A stretch of 64,000 bases of DNA from Leptospira bouyouniensis (GTDB taxonomy: Bacteria > Spirochaetota > Leptospiria > Leptospirales > Leptospiraceae). The position numbers and the translations under genes are program-made. Where the stretch lies: the NCBI RefSeq assembly GCF_004769525.1, contig NZ_RQFT01000003.1, positions 248,001 through 312,000 on the forward strand. The letters are read 5' to 3'. The notes under the pieces are model-generated. The model was not told the origin of the DNA. It saw only the letters and a list, made by a program, of their open reading frames with translations, and made no database searches. This document shows positions 58,537 through 64,000 of the stretch, piece by piece; position 1 is the first letter of the stretch, and every line of letters begins with the position of its first letter.

Positions 58537-58581
58537 AGTGATTTCTACTGCCTTCCATAAAAAGAAACGGTCGTTAGAATT

Positions 58582-59022
58582 CTACCTTTTCTCTTTGAAA
58601 AAACTCAGAAATTCAAATTTTATGTGAGACTTTGGAACGAGAGTACATTTTGGAAAATGGTTCAAAAGGTAAATTGATTCCGTTGTGTAAGAGGAAATTC
58701 CTTCACCAGGCTTTGCTGGCACAAAATATACCACTTCGGGTAATTTGACTCGGAGAATGGCTCCTGCGCATAATAAACATGGTTCTAAGGCAGTTAAGAG
58801 AATGTGTTCTGAGAGATAACGTCCTTTTATTTGAGACAAAGCCATCTCAATCGCTAGAAGTTCACTATGTTTGGTTGGATTTAATGTTTGTTCGACGGAG
58901 TTAAAAGATTTTGAAACGAGATAACCCTCTTTTGTCAGAATCTCAGAATAAGAGGGAATTTCGTTTTTGAATTTGGAAACTTCTATTGAATATCGCTCTA
59001 AAAACGATTCATAGATTTCCAC
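58582..59022 (-). CDS. tadA: tRNA-adenosine(34) deaminase TadA
   Basis: Zinc deaminase that makes inosine at position 34 of tRNA-Arg(ACG). The 146-residue protein has the zinc motifs HSE (in NPTKHSELLA; usually HAE) and PCLLCAG. The start is GTG at 59022; aligning the first residues (MEIYESFLERYS) with the usual TadA N-terminus shows that it is the natural start, and no other start codon follows closely. Its first codon is one base downstream of the end of tRNA-Arg(ACG), its expected substrate, with no room for a separate leader. Confidence 0.88.
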   Translation of the reverse strand: MEIYESFLERYSIEVSKFKNEIPSYSEILTKEGYLVSKSFNSVEQTLNPTKHSELLAIEMALSQIKGRYLSEHILLTALEPCLLCAGAILRVKLPEVVYFVPAKPGEGISSYTTESIYLLNHFPKCTLVPKSHIKFEFLSFFKEKR

Positions 59023-59023
59023 G

Positions 59024-59097
59024 CGCGCCCAAGAGGATTTGAACCTCTAACCTTCTGATCCGTAGTCAGATACTCTATCCAGTTGAGCTATGGGCGC
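59024..59097 (-). tRNA. tRNA-Arg (anticodon ACG)
   Basis: Acceptor stem GCGCCCA/TGGGCGC, D-arm, anticodon stem TCTGA/TCAGA with loop CTACGGA (anticodon ACG), and T-arm GAGGTTCAAATCCTC. CCA is not encoded. It needs A34-to-I editing to read CGU, CGC and CGA. Its 5' 51 bases overlap the end of the small membrane-protein frame, and tadA starts one base after it. Confidence 0.95.
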
Positions 59098-59478
59098 AAT
59101 GAATGCTTGGAGCATTTTTACCCAGTCCAAAAGAACGGGTATCACTATGGTTTTTTGCAATCGGATGGAGTAAATCAAAAATCCCGCAATTCCTAGATAA
59201 AGTAGAATAGAAAGCAGATGGATTGTTGCGGCAAGGTAAAGCCCAATAAAAGGAAGGAGGGAAAGGATTTGAGCAAGGACCAAACCTAATAAAAACAAAC
59301 AGGTATTAACTGCAGAGTACAAAGATATGGTCACAAATTCTGGAATTTGTCTTTTCCAGGTAAAAACAGGAACCCAAGAAAAATAAAGTGGTAGGGCAGC
59401 AAAAATTTTCGCCGCCTCATCTGTGAGTAAATAGGCTTTGATCGTTTCGAATTTTTCTTTGATTTGGGCGAATTTCAT
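59047..59478 (-). CDS. small membrane protein whose end overlaps tRNA-Arg
   Basis: About 143 residues starting MKFAQIKEKFETIK at ATG 59478, with three or four membrane helices (IFAALPLYFSWVPVF, LLGLVLAQILSLLPFIGLYL, LLSILLYLGIAGFLIYS). I do not recognise the family. The frame has no stop before the tRNA; its last 16 residues (PIAQLDRVSDYGSEG) are encoded by tRNA-Arg and the stop TAG lies in the tRNA. The start is 11 bases after tRNA-Ser(GCU). The open frame upstream of 59478 reads through that tRNA and is discarded. Confidence 0.6.
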   Translation of the reverse strand: MKFAQIKEKFETIKAYLLTDEAAKIFAALPLYFSWVPVFTWKRQIPEFVTISLYSAVNTCLFLLGLVLAQILSLLPFIGLYLAATIHLLSILLYLGIAGFLIYSIRLQKTIVIPVLLDWVKMLQAFIAPIAQLDRVSDYGSEG

Positions 59479-59489
59479 GGCGGTTACTT

Positions 59490-59576
59490 CGGAGACGCAG
59501 GGATTCGAACCCTGGGTACGATTGCTCGTACGACGGTTTAGCAAACCGCTCCTTTCGGCCACTCAGGCACGTCTCC
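59490..59576 (-). tRNA. tRNA-Ser (anticodon GCT)
   Basis: Acceptor stem GGAGACG/CGTCTCC, anticodon stem-loop with TGCTAAA giving GCT, a long variable arm (CGTACGAGCAATCGTAC) and T-arm GGGTTCGAATCCC. CCA is not encoded. It reads AGC and AGU. It lies 7 bases after tRNA-Ser(UGA) and 11 bases before the membrane-protein start. Confidence 0.95.
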
Positions 59577-59583
59577 AGCGACT

Positions 59584-59667
<84 letters not shown>

Positions 59668-59681
59668 AAGAGTACCTATCC

Positions 59682-59709
59682 GTTATGTTAAATGCGAGTG
59701 CAGTGTCAA
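59682..59709 (-). promoter_or_regulatory. promoter of the tRNA/tadA cluster
   Basis: On the minus strand TTGACA (59704-59709), a 16-base spacer and CATAAC (59682-59687) precede tRNA-Ser(UGA). The predicted start site falls about 8 bases before the tRNA 5' end, as is common for tRNA operons. No other promoter-like sequence is visible in the gaps further down the cluster. Confidence 0.6.
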
Positions 59710-59737
59710 ATGAATATTCATTGAATGGTTAAAGAGA

Positions 59738-60889
59738 ATGGAAAAGTTGCGGATTAAATTAGAAAAGTGGGTCAATGGTGGTTATTGCCTCGCCCACCAT
59801 GATGGTCATGCAGTGTTTGTTGAAGGTGGACTACCGGGTGAATTGGTAGACATAACTGTCATCAAACATGGGAATCGGGAATGGTTTGGCATTGTTGACT
59901 CCATTCTCGAACCGTCTCCGAATCGAATCCCTTCAGATTGTCCTGTTTATTTGGAGTGCGGAGGGTGTAGTTATCGTCATCTTTCCTATGAAGGAGAATT
60001 GAAACTCAAAACAGAACTCCTTACTTCGATGTTTCCGAATTGGAATGGAAATACGGAAGTTTTTTTTGGACGAAGTGAAGGTTACCGCAATAATGTCCAG
60101 TGGCAAGTCGCCGATAAAAAGATAGGTTTATTTGCCAGAAATACGCACCGAATCATCCAAAATTCGTCCACTCATTGTAAAAATGTCGACAAACGATTAT
60201 TAATCGAGAATTCGAATACATATTTGGAACAATATAGAATTTCAAAAAAATCTAACTTTCGAAAAAATCAGAAATCAGATAAAACCATTTCTCTCAGAAT
60301 TTCCAAAGAAAAAATTGTGAGGTATGATTCTGAAGAAACAGAAGTAGAAGTTCTCAACACAAACTTAAAAGTACCTTCCAAAGGTTTTTTTCAAATCAAT
60401 CAATTCCTTTTGGAAACTTGGCTTACCAAAATCAAAAACCTACTCCCAAACTCAGCAGATGTTTTAGAATTATTTTGTGGGTGTGGCACGATTGGGATTG
60501 TTCTCAGGGATAAAATATCTTCCCTCTATGGGATTGAATCCCATGAGAAAAGTATTGAATATGCAAAGTTTAATGCAAAAATGAATGGAATCAAATCGTT
60601 TCATTATGAAACAAAAGATTTATTCCAAAGGTCACTCCCGCAAGAAGTGAAAAAATATTCCGTTTGGCTCGTGAATCCTCCGCGCGCCGGTTTATCTAAA
60701 GGAATTGTTGATTCAATTCATACTTTTAAACCTAAATCGGTGATTTACTCCAGCTGTAATCCCAGTACATTGCGTCGGGATATTACTTCTTTAGAAAAGT
60801 TCGGTTACCAATTGGACAGTTTGAATCTTTTAGATTTTTTTCCGAGAACCAATCATTATGAAGTATTGGTTCGGTTAACATTAAATTAA
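59738..60889 (+). CDS. 23S rRNA uracil-5-methyltransferase (RlmD/RumA-like)
   Basis: SAM-dependent RNA methyltransferase of 383 residues. The N-terminal TRAM-like region is followed by the [4Fe-4S] motif CPVYLECGGCSY, the SAM motif VLELFCGCGTIGI and the catalytic Cys in YSSCNPSTLRRD. The layout matches RumA/RlmD or the TrmA superfamily; which uridine it methylates cannot be decided. It diverges from the tRNA cluster, with 70 bases between. Confidence 0.9.
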   Translation: MEKLRIKLEKWVNGGYCLAHHDGHAVFVEGGLPGELVDITVIKHGNREWFGIVDSILEPSPNRIPSDCPVYLECGGCSYRHLSYEGELKLKTELLTSMFPNWNGNTEVFFGRSEGYRNNVQWQVADKKIGLFARNTHRIIQNSSTHCKNVDKRLLIENSNTYLEQYRISKKSNFRKNQKSDKTISLRISKEKIVRYDSEETEVEVLNTNLKVPSKGFFQINQFLLETWLTKIKNLLPNSADVLELFCGCGTIGIVLRDKISSLYGIESHEKSIEYAKFNAKMNGIKSFHYETKDLFQRSLPQEVKKYSVWLVNPPRAGLSKGIVDSIHTFKPKSVIYSSCNPSTLRRDITSLEKFGYQLDSLNLLDFFPRTNHYEVLVRLTLN

Positions 60890-60916
60890 ACAACTCACTC
60901 AAAAAGTGAATTGTTT
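60888..60916 (+). terminator. weak terminator-like hairpin
   Basis: AAACAA-C-TCACT pairs with AGTGA-A-TTGTTT around a 5-base loop. It overlaps the stop of the uracil methyltransferase gene, and the following T-run is poor, so it may stabilise rather than terminate. Confidence 0.35.
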
Positions 60917-60945
60917 ATCTAATTTAAATAGCAAATTGAAATCGA

Positions 60946-61146
60946 TTATTTTCCTTTTGTGGAAATTTTAAATGGTAAATAAGCTGGGCAAAATCCGATT
61001 GCGGATGTGGCAATCATCACTAGTCCAATTACAAATAATACAATGGCAGTGGTTCCTTCCACAACGCCACCAAGGTACAATCCACCTAACACAAGTCCCA
61101 CCACAACACGAATGATTCGATCGTATAATCCCATATTTTGAAACAT
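60946..61146 (-). CDS. DUF2892-type small membrane protein
   Basis: About 66 residues starting MFQNMGLYDRIIRV at ATG 61146, with TAGGAG 7 bases upstream. Two membrane helices (VVVGLVLGGLYLGGV and AIVLFVIGLVMIATSAIG) and the ending FCPAYLPF match the DUF2892 family, which occurs alone or at the end of rhodaneses. The Cys may serve in sulfur or redox chemistry, but no function is proven. Confidence 0.8.
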   Translation of the reverse strand: MFQNMGLYDRIIRVVVGLVLGGLYLGGVVEGTTAIVLFVIGLVMIATSAIGFCPAYLPFKISTKGK

Positions 61147-61191
61147 AATCAGACTCCTACAAACAGATGAGACGATGATTTCATCCAAATT

Positions 61192-62070
61192 CTAGTTATT
61201 TTTTTCTAACCACTCTAAGATGAGTTTGGTGACTTCATCTCGTTTTTCCCAATGTAGGAAATGACCCGCGTGATCAAACCCAATCTTTCGAAATCCTCTT
61301 GGAAAGTCGGTTTCGTCAAGAAGGTGTTCGAATAGATTTTTATGGAAACAACCATCATTTAAGCCATATAGAACTTGTGTGGGAACCGTCACATGTGTAT
61401 CAAAAATCCCAACTATACTTTCTCTTCCTGATTCGGTAAACAAATCATTCAAGTTTCGATAATAAGCAAGCGCCGATGAAAGGATCCCTGGATTTTGGAA
61501 ATTGGCTTTGATTTCGGCCAAGTGGTCTTGGTTCGGAGTGAATCCTGGTGACCAATCCTTCCATAAAAAATCAACTAAGGCAAATTGATTGGAACGAATG
61601 GTTAACTCAGCAATGTAAGGGATTTGGAAAAGAGCAACATACCAAGAGTGTATGGTTTGTAGAGGTGCCCATAAAAAAGAATCTTGGAATGTTTTTAGGA
61701 GAGGTACACTTAAACTTGTGATGGATTTAAAACGATTTGGGTAGTACATACCTGCGGCATAGGCGATAATTGCTCCCCAATTATGACCAACTAGATGTAC
61801 TGTTTCAAAACGGCGATCTTCCATCCAGGCAAGCAAATCGTTTACCAAATCTACTACATGGAGTTTGTTTGCATGGGAAATTGTTGATGCTTCATAGCCT
61901 CGCATAACAGGCGCAATACATTGGAATCCCTTTTTTCCGATTGTCTCCATAATGGGAGAAAAGGTTTTGTGATTATCGGGAAACCCGTGTAAAAAAAAGA
62001 CAGGATCTCCTGAACCTGTTTCCAGCGTGGTAAAAACGGTAGATGAATTTCTAATTTCCGAATGGTGCAT
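61192..62070 (-). CDS. alpha/beta hydrolase, epoxide hydrolase/dehalogenase-like, nucleophile Asp replaced by Asn
   Basis: Protein of 292 residues with the fold of epoxide hydrolases and haloalkane dehalogenases: HGFPDNHKTF, MRGYEAST, VGHNWGAIIAYA and a C-terminal DHAGHFLHWE. The nucleophile motif in these families is GHDWG; here residue 97 is Asn (codon AAT). The catalytic His is still present near residue 272. Activity on the usual substrates is doubtful. It overlaps the upstream esterase gene by 20 bases. Confidence 0.85.
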   Translation of the reverse strand: MHHSEIRNSSTVFTTLETGSGDPVFFLHGFPDNHKTFSPIMETIGKKGFQCIAPVMRGYEASTISHANKLHVVDLVNDLLAWMEDRRFETVHLVGHNWGAIIAYAAGMYYPNRFKSITSLSVPLLKTFQDSFLWAPLQTIHSWYVALFQIPYIAELTIRSNQFALVDFLWKDWSPGFTPNQDHLAEIKANFQNPGILSSALAYYRNLNDLFTESGRESIVGIFDTHVTVPTQVLYGLNDGCFHKNLFEHLLDETDFPRGFRKIGFDHAGHFLHWEKRDEVTKLILEWLEKNN

Positions 62071-63070
62071 TGTTTACCAACTTTTCTTTAGTATCGGCCT
62101 TTCGGAAAAATTGTATCACAATCTCTCTAGTATCCAAGTCCTTACTCAAATAACCGTATTGTTTTTCATTTTGGTAATAGAATCCATTTGGCCAAATATG
62201 ACCGCCACCTGGGATCAAATACCCTTCTACCACTTCATCGTGTGTACAATCCGAAAATTTAGTGTATTCGATATCTCGCTTCCAAAATTGGTTTAGATGC
62301 CTTTTTTTCCCTTTTGTTTCTGTTTTACAGGTATAACTTTGACTCCAGTATTTTAGAGAATCCACAAAAGACAAAACTTCTCCAGCTGGGATGCGGCTTG
62401 CATTGGGAGACATATCTTTTGGGATTGAAACTGTACCACCAGAAATTGGAATTATATCATCGGCTGTCCCCATAATAAAACCAATGGATTTAGTAGGTGG
62501 ATTCGGACAAATTTCTACAATGCCTTTTGAAGTTACTGCAGCAACGGCATAACCAGATCGGAATAAATCTTGCGCTTCGCATAACAAACGTTGCGTCATG
62601 AATCCACCATTGGAAATTCCAACCGCATGGATACGGCTATAATCAACAGGAATTCGTTTGTCCAAATATTGGACCATATCGCGGAAGAATAAAACATCTT
62701 TTGTATTTCGTTTGTCGGTTAAAGAGTGAGGGATATTTCTACCATCATTCCACCTGTTTGCGAACCCATCCGGGTACACGGCAATAAAACCATATTCCTC
62801 TGCTTTTTCTGACATCCTTGACAAATAGATCATCCCTTCCCCACTCCCACCTCCACCATGTAAGATAAACACAATGGGAAGACGAGTATTGGATTTGTTT
62901 TTTGGAATGTAATAACGAAATGTTCGAATGATACCATCGGAAACAATAGACTCCAATGTATGTTCTTTCACCGGAACCACAGAAGGTAAGGATTTACAAA
63001 AAAAAGATAAGGGAATCGTGAACATAAGTAAATGGATGAGCCGGAAAAAAATCCTATTTTTTTGAATCAT
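62051..63070 (-). CDS. exported PHB-depolymerase/feruloyl-esterase-like lipoprotein
   Basis: Serine hydrolase of 339 residues related to LpqC-type polyhydroxybutyrate depolymerases. A lipoprotein-like signal ends PLSFFC (Cys about residue 25). The oxyanion loop HGGGGSGEG and the nucleophile motif GISNGGFM are clear; an Asp in MGTADDIIP and a His in GGGHIWP complete the triad. It probably cleaves esters outside the cytoplasm. Both flanking genes overlap it slightly, which suggests one operon with the WbuC cupin upstream and the Asn-variant hydrolase downstream. Confidence 0.85.
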   Translation of the reverse strand: MIQKNRIFFRLIHLLMFTIPLSFFCKSLPSVVPVKEHTLESIVSDGIIRTFRYYIPKNKSNTRLPIVFILHGGGGSGEGMIYLSRMSEKAEEYGFIAVYPDGFANRWNDGRNIPHSLTDKRNTKDVLFFRDMVQYLDKRIPVDYSRIHAVGISNGGFMTQRLLCEAQDLFRSGYAVAAVTSKGIVEICPNPPTKSIGFIMGTADDIIPISGGTVSIPKDMSPNASRIPAGEVLSFVDSLKYWSQSYTCKTETKGKKRHLNQFWKRDIEYTKFSDCTHDEVVEGYLIPGGGHIWPNGFYYQNEKQYGYLSKDLDTREIVIQFFRKADTKEKLVNNAPFGN

Positions 63071-63540
63071 ATAAAGAAGGATTCAAAGAATCTGATGGTT
63101 TCCGGAACTTTTTCATCACCTTCTAACGGAAAGTTGGTGTGGAATTCTTTGTCGATCTTTGGGTCATATGGTCCAGATTTACCTTCGAAACAAACTGCTG
63201 TCTCAGATAAGCATACTAAACTATGCCAAACTCCTGGTTGTAAATCAATCCCTCGTTTTGGTCCTTTTGAGGATAGTTTATGGTATTCTTGGATCTCTCC
63301 ATTTTCTTGGAAGATTAAAAAACCAATTTCACCATCGAGCACAACAAAAGTTTCTGGTTTTGGATCCGACAAATGTCTGTGAGGTGAAATGTAAGTGTTT
63401 TTGGTTAAAACGTTTAAAAACCTTTGGTACACCTCTTCCTGTTTGTGGAAGTTATGGTTTGTTCGTTTTCGTTCTGCGTTTTTTGCTTTTATAACGAGGG
63501 TTCCGATCAAATCGGAATCAATGATTTGTATTTCCTGCAA
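63067..63540 (-). CDS. WbuC-family cupin-fold protein
   Basis: The 157-residue protein has the WbuC pattern: RKRTNHNFHKQEEVYQRFLN, SPHRHLSDPKPETFVVLDGE, IDLQPGVWHSLV and CFEGKSGPYDPKIDKEF. Its histidines and Glu fit a cupin metal site. WbuC is often found in O-antigen and sugar loci, but its reaction is not established. It overlaps the ferredoxin-like gene upstream by 23 bases. Confidence 0.85.
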   Translation of the reverse strand: MQEIQIIDSDLIGTLVIKAKNAERKRTNHNFHKQEEVYQRFLNVLTKNTYISPHRHLSDPKPETFVVLDGEIGFLIFQENGEIQEYHKLSSKGPKRGIDLQPGVWHSLVCLSETAVCFEGKSGPYDPKIDKEFHTNFPLEGDEKVPETIRFFESFFI

Positions 63541-63709
63541 GTTGACCTTCCAATTCCTGTTCGATGAAGGCTAACATATCCGGAACACAAGCCGTACAAG
63601 TATCTGCCGCTCCCATCTCACGGGCGACCTCTAATATAGGGCGGTTCGATTCTTTGACAACATTTAAGATGGTTTCAAAGAAAACTTCTGCGCAGTGACA
63701 CTTGATCAT
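63518..63709 (-). CDS. BFD-like [2Fe-2S] domain protein
   Basis: About 63 residues from ATG 63709 (MIKCHCAEVFFE). The four cysteines are spaced CxC near the start and CxxC in DTCTACVPDM, the arrangement of bacterioferritin-associated ferredoxin (BFD) domains. Such proteins carry electrons to bacterioferritin for iron release or help NifU-like assembly. The frame is open to 63739, but ATG 63709 fits the family start. No bacterioferritin gene is visible in the window. Confidence 0.8.
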   Translation of the reverse strand: MIKCHCAEVFFETILNVVKESNRPILEVAREMGAADTCTACVPDMLAFIEQELEGQLAGNTNH

Positions 63710-63778
63710 GGTTCTGAGAATCAGTCTCGAAGTTTTCAAAAAACTGACAAGTACTTTTGGAAGAAAAAAGGAAGAATT

Positions 63779-64000
63779 TTACTTCTTAACTTTTTTTGGA
63801 GATTGGTTTTTTTGGTGGTGGGACAATGCCCATTGAGATAGTTCCAGAATCACCTTTTCCAACGATTTACCATGGGCCGTAATGGAATACTCCACTCCTG
63901 GCGGAAAGGAATCGATGACCTTTCGGTCGATAAGCTGAATTTTTTCTAATTCCTTCAGCTCTTTTGATAACATCTTATCTGTGATGCCAGGGATTTCTTC
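63779..64000 (-). CDS. HxlR-family transcriptional regulator, 3' part
   Basis: The C-terminal 73 residues of a winged-helix regulator; the 5' end is beyond the right edge. The frame reads through the edge (EEIPGITDK before MLSKELKELEK), and the motifs IPGITDKMLS, DRKV and PPGVEYSITAHGKSLEKV are those of HxlR regulators, which often respond to redox or electrophile stress. The ATG at 63973 is internal, not the start. Confidence 0.85.
   Translation of the reverse strand, partial: EEIPGITDKMLSKELKELEKIQLIDRKVIDSFPPGVEYSITAHGKSLEKVILELSQWALSHHQKNQSPKKVKK

Noticed and set aside
59479..59562. Extension of the small membrane protein through tRNA-Ser(GCU)
   Set aside because: The added residues are a translation of the tRNA gene, and the ATG at 59478 starts the membrane protein after it.

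Overview
The window looks like chromosomal DNA of a Leptospira (spirochaete) around the replication origin. The evidence is a recognisable LipL21 lipoprotein, the dnaA-dnaN-recF-DUF721-gyrB-gyrA block, many lipoproteins with loose lipoboxes, AT-rich coding sequence, frequent TTG/GTG starts and weak Shine-Dalgarno sites. The species cannot be fixed from this sequence. There is no insertion sequence, prophage or CRISPR array.

Layout. 1-7.2 kb: end of a DegT-type aminotransferase, then cell-envelope genes (lipoproteins, a beta-propeller/transglutaminase-like protein, a site-2-type protease) and cysE. 7.3-13.9 kb: trpG, trpE, sodB, an inositol-phosphatase-family gene, an unknown gene and a GH42 beta-galactosidase, all on the minus strand. 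13.9-18.1 kb (plus): hsp33, tsaE, tsaB, rnr. 18.2-27 kb: a phosphodiesterase-type lipoprotein facing a CapA-type lipoprotein, a YciO/Sua5 protein, an SDR enzyme, maf, holA, a Fis-type regulator with a degenerate sigma-54 AAA+ domain, and an exported protein. 27-29.2 kb: lipL21, a PilZ protein, dusB. 29.2-37.9 kb (minus): gyrA, gyrB, DUF721/dciA, recF, dnaN, dnaA. 38.1-45.8 kb: holB, ilvE, mnmG, a lipoprotein-like gene, rsmG, parA, parB and two parS sites. 45.7-49.4 kb (minus): an ABC exporter, a YaaR-type protein, a bactofilin and an M23-fold protein lacking active-site histidines. 49.5-55.6 kb (plus): tatD, serS and an envelope trio (OmpA/PD40 protein, solute-binding protein, outer-membrane barrel). 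55.8-59.7 kb (minus): recR, ybaB, dnaX and a tightly packed mosaic of four tRNA genes with two protein genes. 59.7-64 kb: a 23S rRNA uracil methyltransferase, small membrane and redox genes, two alpha/beta hydrolases, a WbuC cupin and the end of a HxlR regulator.

How the parts fit. Replication and segregation functions dominate the centre: initiator, sliding clamp, three clamp-loader genes (holA, holB, dnaX), recF/recR, gyrase, ParAB and parS. The dnaA-dnaN gap carries 11-bp-phased TATCGACAG repeats beside a very AT-rich stretch and is the best origin candidate. Translation and tRNA modification form a second theme (tsaE, tsaB, a YciO-like protein, dusB, mnmG, rsmG, tadA, serS, three tRNA-Ser and one tRNA-Arg).

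The most unusual structure is the 58.4-59.7 kb cluster. From one good promoter the order is tRNA-Ser(UGA), tRNA-Ser(GCU), a small membrane protein whose stop codon lies inside tRNA-Arg(ACG), that tRNA, then tadA, the enzyme expected to deaminate its wobble adenosine, starting one base after the tRNA, then tRNA-Ser(GGA). tRNA processing would cut both mRNAs at their ends.
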